Below are positions 10,545 to 22,473 of a DNA stretch of 64,000 nucleotides, one piece after another. A program made the translations under genes and the position numbers. This DNA comes from Salvelinus alpinus (lineage: Eukaryota; Chordata; Actinopteri; Salmoniformes; Salmonidae), in NCBI RefSeq assembly GCF_045679555.1, contig NC_092094.1, positions 33,128,430-33,192,429 of the forward strand, given 5' to 3'. The notes below the pieces were generated by a model. It was not told where the DNA came from. It did not search any database and saw nothing but the letters and a program-made list of their open reading frames with translations. Each line of letters begins with the position of its first letter. The first letter of the stretch is position 1.

Positions 10545-13500
10545 TTATAATCTGCAGCAGTTAGCTTTCTTTGGACCACTTAAACTCAACTTCACCTGTG
10601 ATTCCGATTGCCGTCTCAGTTTCACATTTTTCTTAACTTCTCTGTTGGGGGGGGAAAGTTCTTAGTTATAGTTTGGTATTCATTGTAGGGAAGGGGGTTT
10701 TACAATTCTTACCTTGCCAGGTGAAGTACTGCCTCCACTACATTAGTTCCAGCTTTGGCACTAGTTTCACAGAACAGGGCATTGTATGTCTGAAACATAT
10801 GGTAATATTGTGATTAATATTTAGTTGATAGACCCATGAACATCTTATTTTGACAGGTAAAAAGAGGTTGTACTCTAGCCAGCCTTTCCCCGTCGACAGT
10901 GCTGACACAGCTTCCCTCCGGTCGATCTTCCCGCAGGTCCACTTTGTTCCCAATCACACACATTGGGAGTTGCTCATCCCTAGATTCCTGGGATAACAAG
11001 GGCAGTTCGTTCTTTAAGTTCCTGATTTATGGATGCTGATAGCTGTGTTAAAGCCCAAAGTTGTCATACCTGTGGTATACGGTCTGATTTACCACGGCTT
11101 TCCGCCAAAATCAGGAGCCAAATACTGCTAAGACCATTATGGCCTCAATATAGTAACTCATAAAATGCATTCTGCCTATAACACAGCCGTTTAGTAATTA
11201 TTTTGGAATCCCATTCCATGGACCATTAAACCCCTCAACTGTGAATGGTACCTGAATCTCTCCCATCCACTCTCTGACATTAAGGAAGCTGCTCTCAGAA
11301 GTGACATCATACAGCAGTAAGACTCCATGGGCTTTACGGAAGTAAGACCTGGCAATACTGCGGAACCTACAGGAACAGGGAAATCCCATTTTGCTATTGA
11401 CATTACATGATCTTTTGGAATCTGCAGCACTTCAGATTAACAGCCACATCCACCAAGGACACATTATGGGACCACACCTTTAAGGCTTTTAGTATGTCAA
11501 TGCAGAAGCCACAGCAAGAGGCATTTATTTTTTGCTTGGCAGCTCAACTAAATGGTATGACTTTTAAATCAGTTCAGCATTTGTTTAATTAGAGCAACAC
11601 CATAAGGACTAACCAAGGCTTTTAGAATGTAAATGTACACAAACATACCTCTCTTGTCCTGCAGTATCCCATATCTGGAGGTTAGTTTTTTCTCCATCCA
11701 CCAACATCTTCTTGATTTGGAAATCAACTCCTAAGAACAACATTATGTAAGGGAAATGCACTTTCTGCATTAATTATTACACTACAAAACTGTACTTACC
11801 CAAAGTCGTCTGAATATCTCCCCTGAACTCATTGAGACTCAACCTCAATAGAAAGCTTGACTTCCCTGATCCTGCATCTCCTGCCAAAACTAACCGGTAC
11901 ATGGGAGCAGGGCCACCAGTGTCAACCATGTCTGCTTCGGTTGGCTGAGGACCAAGTAGCATCACATAGTTATGAATAATACAGATATGCGAGCAGCATA
12001 TGCCAATTCCACATAAGTCTCCCAATACAAATGTCTTACGGAATCTCAGCTCATTGCCTTACCTTTATGGGGAAAGCAGACAAGCGTCTCCGGATGGACG
12101 AAGCAATAGCGAGAGCTTTTCTGGGAGATACAGACAGTGTTGACCGACTTACTTCTGATTTCACGTCTGATATCTGGTGCAGAAATAGGTAAATTCATGT
12201 ATTAGCATGTGACATGTACTAATAAAAATAGTTGGTCAAACCTTTGTTACCCTTACCTCAATGTCTGAGGGCACATATGAATAACTGTGGTGTACGGTTT
12301 CTGTCGAGACATCACTGTCAGACTCGCTGCCTGAGCTTTCAGCGTCCATAGGCAGGGACACACCACTGTCCAGGTATCTATCAGCCCAGCTGGCTACATG
12401 GGAGTAGGTCCTTTTACTTGAGTCCACAGCTGTGTTCTCTCCCCCTGAACTGGACCAAAAATAGTAATGAAAAAATAAACATAAGTTAAGTGGTCAATTC
12501 ACATCAATCAATAGGTCCAGATTTCTAGGATAACAATATATAGTATGTGTACTTTATAAGTGTGCTTTGTCGAACTGGCTTCATTCTTCGAGCTGCGATT
12601 TCATTGTCGGGGGATAGCTGTGGGGAGATTTGTAACACTTTTGTAAACAAAGAAACTAAAGCAGTGTAGAGAAGCCTTATAAAAGTAAATATAAGGGGAA
12701 ATATGAGTCTACCTTCAGTGAAAACAACCAAGACTTACCCTCTTACTTGATGCCACATCGTTGACTAATGCAAAGTGCAAGTCATCATTGCTGTCATACA
12801 GCTTTTTGTTCATGACCCTAATAGGAAGGAGTCAATGTGGAGAACATGTCATATGCTTTACTAATCTTTTAGCCTGTCACCTTCCATTAACAATGAGCAT
12901 AAGGTGTGCACTGCACGGATGTGCATGCATGACTCAAAGCCATGCTTGACTTATACAACACAAACAATCGTCATGAAAGGGCATACTAACCAACAATCGG
13001 ATCAGACAGACTTACTGGAGTATTTCAGTGTGACTGGAGTAGGACTGGTATTCTATAACCATCTTTTTCAGGTCATCACTTTCTCTGTGAAAACAAATTG
13101 ACAAATGCAACATTTGTGCCCTGTAATCAACAGAGTTGGACATGATCCATTTGACCTGAGAATGAAGTCTGATCTCACCTCTCATGTTGAAGTTTCTGGT
13201 CTGCATACATGTTCTTCAGCTTGTCCATCTCTACCTGCAGAATGGAGATGTTTGTCTGAGCTTTGACGAGAGAAGTCCGTAACTGCTCATTTTCCTGAGG
13301 AGAGCATGCAGAACATTACTGGAAAGTGTACAAGAAATAATGTCAATGAACTCAAGATAGTTGTCCGTCTTCAATTGATCCAACGTACCAGAGTCACTTC
13401 ACATATTTTATGGTGTAGTTTGTCAACATCCTGCCTGGAATTGTTGAGTTCAGATTCATCTTGGCACTAAAATGAAAATGTTTCCATTTATTTCACATGA

Positions 13501-16500
13501 ATCATAAATGTGATTATGCATCACCTGAAATCACATTCACACTTAAGACTACCTGAAACTAGGTAAATAGAGAAGTGTAAAAGGATAAAATTGGAAAATA
13601 TCAAAAAACCTGTTTCAAAAGAAATGACACCTACTTTCAACAACCTGTCCACAGCAGTATGTAGATCTGCCACTTCATTATCATGCCTTCTCTGAAGTGT
13701 ATCCATGACGCCCTCCATTTTCTTATGCTCCTACAGACATGAAACCCAAGGAGAGAACTTTACTCATTGGCTCTCGACAACAAAAAAGGGGGCTTTCACA
13801 AAACTATATAGAGGGGCTTTTGTAAGAGTATGAGCTTGCTGTTCTCCCTCTAAAAGTTACTTCCTCTACCACATGAGGATAAACACCTGTGCAGAGGCAA
13901 AGAGGAATGCTGCAGAAAGGAGTGTCCCTGGCCTAGCCCCACTCTTGAAATCAACAGTTTAGTCTTTATTTCCAACAACTATACATTCAGAAAGTATTGA
14001 GACCCCTTGACTTTTTCCACATTTTGTTGTGTTACAGCCTTAATCTAAAATGGATGAATGTTTCCCCCCCCCCTTCAAGCTACGCACAACACCCCATAGT
14101 GACAAAGCAAACATTTAAGAGGAGTAAAACAGTGAGCTGACGTTCCTTTTTTATGTATGCATCGTAGTCAGGCCCACATTTTAGCCATGCAGGTCCCATT
14201 TTGGACGTGCGTAAAACCGTGTCCAGGATGGCGGCTACGTGTTCATGCCCATCATGAAACGAAAGAGATGAGAACCTTGGTGAATACCGTTGAGCCTCGT
14301 ATTTAGAAGTGACTTGTAAAAATGGCTTGTTTTCCATTTCATGTTCAAAACACAAGCCCTCCCTTAGGCATACTATAATGAAGGCTGGTTCAACAGCAAT
14401 GCCTGTCTTAATTATATTACATTTGTTTTAATTTAATTCTATTACAAACAATATTATTCAAATTTACCTTCCTGGTTCTATGGTTAAAACATCTGTGGAG
14501 TGCATGCTATGTAACTTCTGGAGATGTGTGAATGCGATCTGAAAGATGGTTCCGATTATGTTCATAAAACAGGTCTAGGTGGGAGCAGTATAACAGTCAG
14601 GGGACATTCTCCCTTTTGCTTTAGTGCAATTGGAAAGTATTCAGACCCATTTACTTTTACATAGTTACATTACAGCGTTATTCTAAAATAGATTAAATCG
14701 TTTTCCCATCAAGCTACACAATGCCCCATAATGACAAAGCAAAAACAGATGTAGGCATTTTTGCAAATTGATTAAAAAGACCCTTCACTCAGTACTTTGT
14801 TGAAGCACCGTTGACAGCCTTGAGACTTTTTGGGTATGATGCTACAAGCTTGGCACACCTGTATTTGGGGAGTTTCTCCCATTCTTCTCTGCAGATCGTC
14901 TCAAGCTGTCAGTTTGGATGGGGAGCGTCGCTGCACAGCTATTTTCAGGTCTCTCCAGAGATGTTCGATTGGGTTCAAGTCCGGGCTCTGGCTGGGCCAC
15001 TCAAGGACATTCAGACACGTGTCCCAAAGCCACTTCTGTTGTGTCTTGGCTGTGTGCTTAGGGTCGTTGTCCTGTTGAAGGTGAACCTATACCCCAGTTT
15101 GAAGTTATCCTTCATGCTCCGTTCATTTTTCCCCTCGATCCTGACGATACTCCCAGTTCCTACCGCTGAAAAAACATCCCCACAGCATGATGCTGCCACC
15201 ACGCTTCACTGTAGGGATGTTCCAGGTTTCCTCCAAAAAGTTCAATCTTGGTTTCATCAGACCACAGAATCTTGTTTCTCATGGTCGTAGAGTCCTTTAG
15301 TTAACTTTTGGCAAACTCCAAGAAGGCTGTCATGTGCCTTTTACTGAAGAGTGGCTTCCGTCTGGCCACTGTACCATAAAGGCCTGATTGGTGGAGTGCT
15401 GCAGAGATGGTTGTCCTTCTGGAATGTTCTCCCATCTCCACAAAGGAACTCTAGAGCTCTGTCAAGAGTGACCATCGGGTTCTTGGTCACCTCCCTGACC
15501 AAGGCCCTTCTCCCCAGATTGCTCAGTTTGGCCTGGTGGCCAGCTCAAGGAAGAGTGTTGGTGGTTCCAAACTTCCATTTAAGAATGGATGGCCACTGTG
15601 TTCTTGGGGACCTTCAATGTTTCAGAAATGTGTTGGTACCCTTCCCCAAATCTGTGCCGACACAATCCTGTCTCGAAATTCCTTCGACCTCATGGCTTGG
15701 TTTTTGCTCAGATATGCACCGTCAGCTGTGGGACCTTATATAGACAGTTGTGTGCCTTTCCAAATCATGTCCAATCAAATTGTAGAAACATCTCAAGGAT
15801 GATCAATGAAAACAGGATGCACCTGAGCTCAATTTCAAGTCTCATAGTAAAGGGTCTGATTACTTATGTAAATAAAAGTATCCGTTTTTAATTTCATACA
15901 TTTGCTAAAATTTCAAAAACCTGTTTGCGCTTTGTCATTATGGGATAGTGTGTGTAAATTGAGGATTGTTTAAAATTTAATCCATTTTAGAATGAGGCTG
16001 CAACATAACAAAATGTGGAAATAGTCATGGGGCCTGAATACCTTCCAAAAGCACTGTATATACAAGAGGACACCACTTCAAATTAGTGGATTCGGCTATT
16101 TCAGCCACACCCTTTGCTGACAGGTGTATAAAAATCGAGCACACAGCCATGCAATCTCCATAGACAAACATTGGCAGGAGAATGGCCTTATTGAAGAGCT
16201 CAGTGACTTTCATTGTGGCACCGTCATAGGATTGCTGCCTTTCCAAAAAGTCAGTTCATCAAATTTTGCCCTGCTAGAGCTGCCCCGGTCAATTGTAAGC
16301 CCTGTTATTGTGAAGTGGAAACGTCTAGGAGCAACAACGGCTCAGCCGCAAAGTGGTAGGCCACAAGCTCACAGAATGGGACCACTGAGTGCTGAAGCGC
16401 ATAAAAATCGTCTGTCCTTGGTTGCAACACTCACTCCCGAGTTCCAAACTACTTCTAGAAGCAATGTCAGCACATTAACTGTTTGCCAGGAGCTTCATGA

Positions 16501-19500
16501 AATGGGTTTCCATGGCCGAGCAGCCGCACACGAGCCTAAGATCACCATGCGCAATGCCAAGCATCGGCTGGATTGGTGTAAAGCTTGCCGCCATTGGACT
16601 GAAGCAATGGAAAAGCGTTCTTTAGAGTGATGACTCACTTCACCATCTGGCAGTCCGACGGACTAATATGGGTTTAGCAAATGCCAGGAGAACGCTACCT
16701 GCCCCAATGCAGTTCCAACTGTAAAGTTTGGTGGAGGAGGAATAATGGTCTGGGGCTGTTTGTCATGGTTTTGGTAGGCCCCTTAGTTCCAGTGAAGGGA
16801 AATCTTAATGCTACAGCCTACAATGACATTCTAGATGATTCTGTGCTTCCAACTTTGTGGCAACAGCTTGGGGAAGGCCCTTTCCTGTTTCAGCATGACA
16901 ATGCCCCTGTGCACAAAGTGAGGTCCACACAGAAACAGTTTGTCGATCTGTGTGGAACAACTTGACTGGCCTGCACAGAGCCCTGACCTCAATCACATCG
17001 AACACTTTTGGGATGAATTGTAACGCCAACTGTGAGCCAGGTCTAATCGCCCAACATCAGTGCCTCACTAATGCTCTTGTGGATGAATGGAAGCAACTCC
17101 CCGCAGCAATGTTCCAACATCTAGTGTTAAGTCTTCAAGAGTGGAGGCTGTTACAGCAGCAAAGGGGGGGGGACAAACTCCATATTAATGCCCATGACTT
17201 TGGAATGAGATGTTCGACGAGCACGTGTCCACAAACTTTTGGTCATGTAGTGTACCATATGCCCCATTATAACCTGTGTGGTTTGAGCCCTGAACTCTGA
17301 TTGGCTGAAAGCCATGGTATATCAGACCGTATACCACAGGTATGACAAAACATTTAGTTTTACTGCTCTAATTACGTTGGTAACCAGTTTATAGTCGCAA
17401 TAAGGCGACTCTCGGGGTTTGTGGTATATGGTGAATATGGCAAAGGGCTGTGTCCAGGCACTCCACATTGCGTCATGCATAAGAATAGCCCTTAGCCATG
17501 GTATATTGGCCATATACCACACCACCTCAGGCCTTATTGCTTAAATATCAACCCCATTTAATTTTCTCATTCTTTATACATTTTCGAAGGTATGTTTCAA
17601 TGCTTTCTTAATGACTCAGCTCAAGTTACTTGCTTGCCATGTTTGTTTTTACAGTTTTACAGAGTGAATTAAATGTTTAATTTCTAACACTGTACTATGC
17701 TGACAGCTCAGTCCTCAGAATGTCACTTACCTCTTCTCTCACCCTGTCCACTACACGGGAAAGCTGCTGCTGCATGTCCTCCTCCAGCTCTGTCAACTGA
17801 CTTGTGTTGAGGTCTTCTGTTCTGTCGGCACACAGAGATACATACCATTTACATGTCTGCCCTGGATGCCGTCAAGTGCAATACAACTGCCCAAATACTA
17901 GTTCAGCAAAAGGGACGAGTCAGAAAATTTGGTTTGCAAGGCTTCAAAAACAGCAACACGGCACATAGACGTAGACCTTTTGGTTCCAATCATATCTGGT
18001 CCATTTGTATCAATTGCCCATGTGTTTTCATCTAGTAGTCTACTATGAGTGGGCAGGACTCACTACTCAGTTAAATGTGTTCTGTCATGATCAGGTGACA
18101 ACTTGGTCCAGCCAGTCATTAGTCAGCACATATCAAAGCTGCAGGCTAAGGTTAAATCTAGACTTGGTTTCCTCTATTGTAAATCACTCCTCTTCCACCT
18201 CAGCTGCCAAACTCACCCCGATTCTGATGACCATCCTACCAATGCTAGATTAAGGAGACGTAGTTTATAGATCGGCAGGTAAGGGTGCTCTCAAGCGGCT
18301 AGATCTTCTTTACCATTCAGCCATCAGATTTGCCAACATTGGTGGGCTCTCGAGTGGTGCAGCAGTCTAAGGCACTGCATCTCAGTGCTTGAGATGCCAC
18401 TACAGACCCTGGTTCGATTCCAGGCTATCACAACCGGACGTGATTGGGAGTCCCATAGGGCGGAGCACAATTGGCCCAGCGTCGTCCGGGTCAGACCGTC
18501 ATTGTATATAAGAATTTGTCCTTTATTTAACTAAGCAAGTCAGTTAAGAACAAATTCTTATTTACAACGACGGCCTAGGAACAGTGGGTTAACTGCCTTA
18601 TTTAGGGGCATAACAGATTTTTACCTTGTCAGCTCAAGGGGTCGATCCAGCAACCTTTCGGTTACTGGCCCAACGCTCTAACCACTAGGCTACCTGCTGC
18701 CTTTACCAACTTGCTTAGTTAAAAATATAAAATAGGACACTATACGCCTATGTAAACTGGTCATCTCTGTATACCCGTCACAAGACCCACTGGTTGATGC
18801 TTATTTATAAAACCCTCTTAGGCCTCACTCCCCCCTATCCGAGATATCTACTGCAGCCAGTCACATTCTGTTAAAGGTCTCCAACACACACATCCCTGGG
18901 TCGCTTCTCTTCAGTTTGCTGCAAGGAACACAAACTGGACAGTTCTCAATCTCTTCATTCATAGACTCAATCATGAACACTCTTACTGACAGTTGTGGCT
19001 GCGTCACAATGTATTGTTGTCTCTACCTTCTTGCCCTTTGTGCTCTTTTCTGTGCCCAATGTTTGTACCATGTTTTGTGCTGCTACCATGTGCTGCTATC
19101 ATGTTGTTACATCTGTTGCTGCCATGCTGTTGTCGTTTTAAGTCTCTCTTTATGTAATGTCTCATCGTGATGTGTGTTTTGTCCTATATTTTTAATCCCC
19201 AGCCCCCGCAGGAGGCCTTTCGCCTTTTGGTAGGCCGTCATTGTAGATAAGAATTTGTTCTTAACTGACTTGACTAGTTAAATAAAGGATCAATTAAATA
19301 AATGAGACCACAGGTGCACAAGACTGAGCTCTGCATAGTTTAAGATTTAAGGAATGGCAAAATGATTAGTAAACATCTATTTGTCAGAATTTGGGGTTTT
19401 ACAGGCACATTCATTTGCATAAGTGAAGGGGATAGGCCTGAATGGAAATATATAAAGGGACAACTCAGTTTACAAGGAGATAACGGAGATCAGGCAGAGC

Positions 19501-20560
19501 AACTCATTTAAGACGTCCTACCTACTTGAGAAATGGCAGCTGGGGTGAAATGCAGCCTCTGAACTGCAAAACCAACCTTACCCCCATCTATGGTTATAAT
19601 TCAGTAGTTGGACACACAATTGTGTGTGATGATGATCACCTTACTGTGGGATGCATAGGTTACTGGCACAATCAATACTCACATTTGTAAAAGTAAACTG
19701 ATTAAGAGCATAGGCATGGTGTTGATTGGATCATTGTTGCATGATATCCCATAACATGAACATTAGATATGTGTATCCAGTCACACAGATAAATGACCGA
19801 ATTAACTAAAAATGTAACATTCCTTCCTAACATATTCAGGTAATACATTTGGTAGATTATTTCTCAGTATTGGGTTTTCCTGCCACCCCTTGTGGAATCG
19901 GACACAAGTTATGCTGCTATGACTGAATCTCTACCTTCTGAAACTGGTTTCCATCTGCTCACGCTCAAGTCTGTGTTCTTTGCTCTCACTGACAAGAGCA
20001 TCGACAAGTCCCTCATATTGTTGCAACAAGAGAGGTTCTGAGGTGGAGTAAATGGCTTGGTACAGCTCAGCCAATTGATCACACAGTCTGAAATAGAAGA
20101 AACAGACTATGGACAACAGTAATTTCTAAATTGTATATATTTAGACAAATCTGGGGGATGAACGAATATCTACATAGTGCATGCAGTCTACTAGAACAGG
20201 TCCAAATTTGTCAAACTACTCACACCAACCAACCACCAGAAAGACATACCTTCCTGAGAGGAGACCTGTTGCATCGTCAATCCTGGTCTGGAACTCGTCC
20301 CAAGGACTCCATTGACTTTGAGGAGAAGCCCCAAAAGAGGCTAAATCCAACGTTTCTGAAACCTCTTGAAACCGAGAGGAGAACTTGCTGTAATTGATAC
20401 ATCCATCTGCACTAACACCGAATTTGTTGAATAAAGTTTTGATTTCGTCGTCAGGCACATTGAGTTCTCGACAAACAACCGTAAAGTCTTCGTATTCAAT
20501 CACACCAGACCTGTTAATGTCACACGCTGAAAACAGTCTCTCGAGGCTGGGTCTGTCCAT
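10545..20560 (-). CDS. rasef: RAS and EF-hand domain protein (rasef/Rab45), 17 coding exons, complete
   Basis: Exons in transcript order: 20250-20560, 19935-20087, 17731-17821, 13635-13730, 13389-13466, 13179-13294, 13016-13084, 12739-12817, 12553-12617, 12257-12449, 12063-12173, 11800-11944, 11649-11730, 11252-11366, 10874-10987, 10713-10789, 10545-10641. All junctions are GT-AG and keep phase, giving 663 aa (human RASEF is about 740). The N-terminus has one good EF-hand ([12 protein letters not shown]) and a second, degenerate loop ([12 protein letters not shown], no acidic first or last residue). A long coiled coil and an acidic linker follow ([11 protein letters not shown]). The C-terminal Rab domain keeps all G motifs: [20 protein letters not shown] and ETSAK. 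The protein ends NCCRL, a CC pair for possible prenylation. RASEF is a large Rab with a perinuclear/endomembrane role. Alternatives such as CRACR2A or RAB44 fit the linker and length less well. Confidence 0.93.
11062..11130. repeat. Fragment of the gtatacggtctgat MITE
   Basis: About 70 bases in a rasef intron (cctgtggtatacggtctgat, taccacggcttt) match one part of the larger element at 17255-17545, in the opposite orientation. Only a fragment remains. Confidence 0.6.
13983..14110. mobile_element. Truncated Tc1 terminal repeat
   Basis: The segment reads cagaaagtattgagacccct...cacattttgttgtgttacagc...caccccatagtgacaaagc, which is the left terminal repeat of the same subfamily as 14624-16056. 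A C-tract interrupts it at 14065-14074. No transposase follows; it stops where the unknown repeat at 14112-14620 begins. Confidence 0.75.
14112..14620 (-). repeat. Unclassified dispersed repeat, copy A
   Basis: Reverse-complemented, this block matches 47428-47744 plus 50789-51035, where a LINE splits the second copy in two. Shared landmarks are gggagaatgtcccctaactg, gcatgcactccacagac, ggcattgctgttgaac and aagggagggcttgtgttttg. A minus-strand frame at 14080-14355 has SKMGPAWLK and [14 protein letters not shown], which copy B also encodes at 50803-51060. It is not clear whether this was ever a protein. The block is flanked by Tc1 sequence on both sides. Confidence 0.7.
14624..16056 (-). mobile_element. 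Tc1 element, second subfamily, transposase broken
   Basis: Terminal repeats of about 200 bases (ggaaagtattcagaccc at the left, ggcctgaataccttcc at the right) flank a minus-strand transposase remnant between about 14790 and 15760. Minus-strand text includes the SPDLNP-type region near 14960-15000 and the N-terminal HTH region near 15450-15730. Multiple frameshifts make it a pseudogene. It lies in rasef intron 3 (13731-17730). Its left end sits at a TA that is also present, without insertion, in copy B of the neighbouring repeat (near 47437). Confidence 0.85.
16057..17252 (+). mobile_element. Tc1-like element, third subfamily, left tip lost
   Basis: The right end is a typical tip, ccacaaacttttggtcatg, ending near 17252. 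The left end begins inside the repeat (aagaggacaccacttc), the outer 25 or so bases having been lost at the boundary with the previous Tc1. The + strand carries a broken transposase at 16124-16630, 16681-16965 and 16950-17300. Recognisable pieces are [19 protein letters not shown] (second catalytic Asp) and the WDEL region after a frameshift. It is a pseudogene in the same rasef intron. Confidence 0.8.
17255..17545. mobile_element. MITE of the ccatataccac type
   Basis: A non-coding repeat with the landmarks ggtatatcagaccgtatacc, ggtaaccagtttatag, gccatggtatattggcc and atataccacacc. I recognise it as a common salmonid non-autonomous DNA element. A short piece also lies at 11062-11130. The superfamily is not settled. 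Confidence 0.6.
18343..18519 (+). mobile_element. tRNA-derived SINE
   Basis: A tRNA-like head (gagtggtgcagcagtctaagg, ggttcgattccaggct as B box) is followed by a body (cacaattggcccagcgtcg) and a 3' tail (gtcattgtatataagaattt). It inserts into the LINE 3' end and abuts a second SINE tail to tail. Confidence 0.85.
18520..18703 (-). mobile_element. tRNA-derived SINE, different head family, opposite strand
   Basis: Read on the minus strand, the head is ggtagcctagtggttagagc with B box ggttgctggatcga, and the tail is the shared ataagaatttgttcttaact...tagttaaataaagg. It is joined directly to the tail of the SINE at 18343-18519. Confidence 0.85.
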
Positions 20561-21867
20561 GGCTCCGTATTTCGAGTTTAAAAGTTACAAGGGAAATAAT
20601 ACCTTGTGTAAAATAAGATCAATAGGCTAGCAACAGCTTGGACCATTTGATCCCCACCTTCATTTGTGTAACCTTATCCAGCACCAGCGGTCAAAATGTT
20701 CGCCAAGACACTAGCCAGAGTTGAGAAGTGGAGGTGGTAGTACTTTCCCCACGCTAATTATGAACTCTATTCACTGCCATACAATCAAAAGGCCACTGAT
20801 TGGCTCAGCTGGCCCGAAATGGCCGAGACTGCACATGCGTACCACACTTGTGTTGCATTCATGACCAAGTGGGAAGTTACCATATACGACTGAGGAAATT
20901 ACACGTAAACGCCCTCCGACCTGGTAATTACTAGTAGGAAACTCGTCTATGAAGAAATTTAACATTTTATACAACGGGTGGGTCTAATCCTGAATGACGA
21001 TAGGTAAAAACCGCATTCCAGCCGGTGTCTATTCCACAGGTTACCACCGACTAAATCTATGACGTTAAAATGCCTATTTACTCTGTTCCATCTGACTGCG
21101 CAATCCACTGTCTCATCAGCCCAGCCAGGCAATTTATAAACTTGACCTCCTCTATCAAAAGCATCTAGACATTATCTCACATTTCTTTTTAGACTAACAT
21201 TTAGTTCTCAACAGCGGAGATTTGTATAAACGTTGCTGTCTGTCTCTCCGACATTTGCAACATTGTTTCAATATTCAAATTCGATCTCCAGCTGCCTCAT
21301 AGTAATGCATGTGTCGGGACAAGACAGGCAGGCAGGGTTTCTCAGCCAGTCAAAATCATGAATCAGTTGGCATCATTTTTATGGATATATACAAAGAAAT
21401 GTAAATTGAAAAAAGCTAAAACAAAATGACAGATAGTTTGCAGTCTTTCCAGCTTCAGTTTGAAGTTATTGTGTTAGCTGTGTTGTTGGCTAGCTCCTCT
21501 GAACAACAGTGTCATGACGAGTGAGCACATTGTCTATGCCTGGCGAAATCGCGCACCATTAGCTCAGTGTTATGGATGTATCCAAATAAATGTCAAAAGA
21601 AAACAGCTTTAACAAATGCAAATGCAGCTACTTTGCTGTTATTCTGGCTTTTTGACGTGACTGTAAGATAGCCGCAGTTGGCTAGCTAGCAAAAAAGGTA
21701 TAATGTTGCCAGCCAGTGTGGCAATTGAACATTTAGAATGAACGACTGGGTCGCGTCCATAGATACAGAACAAAAAGACTTGAAGACTGGCTTGCATCTC
21801 AAAATAAAGTTTTTTTAATGAAAATATGTCAAATATTATTTGAATATGCTGATAACCTGTTGTATAA
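20561..21867. other. rasef 5' flank, no gene seen
   Basis: This stretch lies upstream of the rasef start codon (ATG at 20558-20560, minus strand) and should contain its 5' UTR and promoter. No TATA box or further coding exon is evident. No repeat family was recognised with confidence. Confidence 0.4.
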
Positions 21868-22000
21868 AAGTGATAATGCCCTCGAAGCCGGTGTTTGGAG
21901 GATATATTGGCATGGTTTGCTGGCCCTCGACTTCGCCTTGGCCTAACAACACCCGTCCCAATATATCCTCCAAACACCGGCTTTGAGGGTATTATCACTT
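21868..22000. repeat. Near-perfect 43-bp inverted repeat (hairpin element)
   Basis: Arms 21868-21910 and 21958-22000 are reverse complements over 43 bases with two mismatches, around a 47-base loop. The arm core is gccggtgtttggaggatata. The loop (ctcgacttcgccttggcc) is itself G/C-rich. I recognise this as a salmonid foldback-type non-autonomous element; no ORF is present. Confidence 0.85.
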
Positions 22001-22149
22001 AATTCAAATAGTAGGCTTTATGATGTATTTGCACAGTCAGGGAGGTTCTTTTTTTATCCATTGCTAAGATGTGGCAAGGATCCTACCTATAACCACAGTT
22101 TTTGTGCAAGTAAAGTCATAGCATATAAACATTTTTTACTACAGCTTTG

Positions 22150-22473
22150 AGGGAAAATTAAGTTTAGGTACAATTGTATGAATGCCGTCATCATTTGTTT
22201 GTTGGACATGATTTTTCTGTGTTGGTAAAATAATGACATGAGAAATTGTGGTGGAAACTCCTTTATGCGTATATCTTGATATCATATCGAAGTAAACCTG
22301 GAGTCACGCGATGATATGGTGTGTGGGCCTTCCACTACCACCACTCTGGAAACAATGCAATTTATCAGGCTACAGATTAAATGAGGTATGATGAACTTCG
22401 CAGGGTAGTGAAGTGCATGGTGATGTTGAAGCTCCTTTTCAATAAATATTGAGGGTCTGATTCTGGTGACATT
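22150..22473 (+). repeat. Dispersed repeat, left half, split by a LINE
   Basis: The segment (gtggtggaaactccttta, gaagtaaacctggagtcac, gctacagattaaatga, caataaatattgagggtc) continues at 26431-26660 after the LINE. The same order of landmarks recurs at 28198-29390, where other elements interrupt it. It is a multi-copy salmonid repeat of unknown class. Confidence 0.6.

Larger units (their letters stand above)
18100..19298 (+). mobile_element. LINE 3' end split by a pair of SINEs
   Basis: Two LINE segments, 18100-18342 and 18704-19298, belong together. The first holds decayed RT C-terminal sequence ([13 protein letters not shown] frame). The second holds the end of the ORF ([16 protein letters not shown] frame) and a 3' UTR rich in gctgctaccatg, ending in the tail gtcattgtagataagaatttg...tagttaaataaa. 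The tail is shared with the SINEs between the two halves. A second copy of this 3' end is at 51535-52175. Confidence 0.7.

Noticed and set aside
12441-12444. The nearer splice acceptor (cag at 12445-12447) for the rasef exon ending here
   Set aside because: It breaks the phase with the preceding exon; the acceptor five bases upstream (exon to 12449) keeps the frame.
14811-15891. Several + strand ORFs of 80-160 codons
   Set aside because: They are antisense to the broken Tc1 transposase at 14624-16056.
18343-18420. A tRNA gene
   Set aside because: Same reason: it is the head of a SINE repeated at 26673 and 31769.
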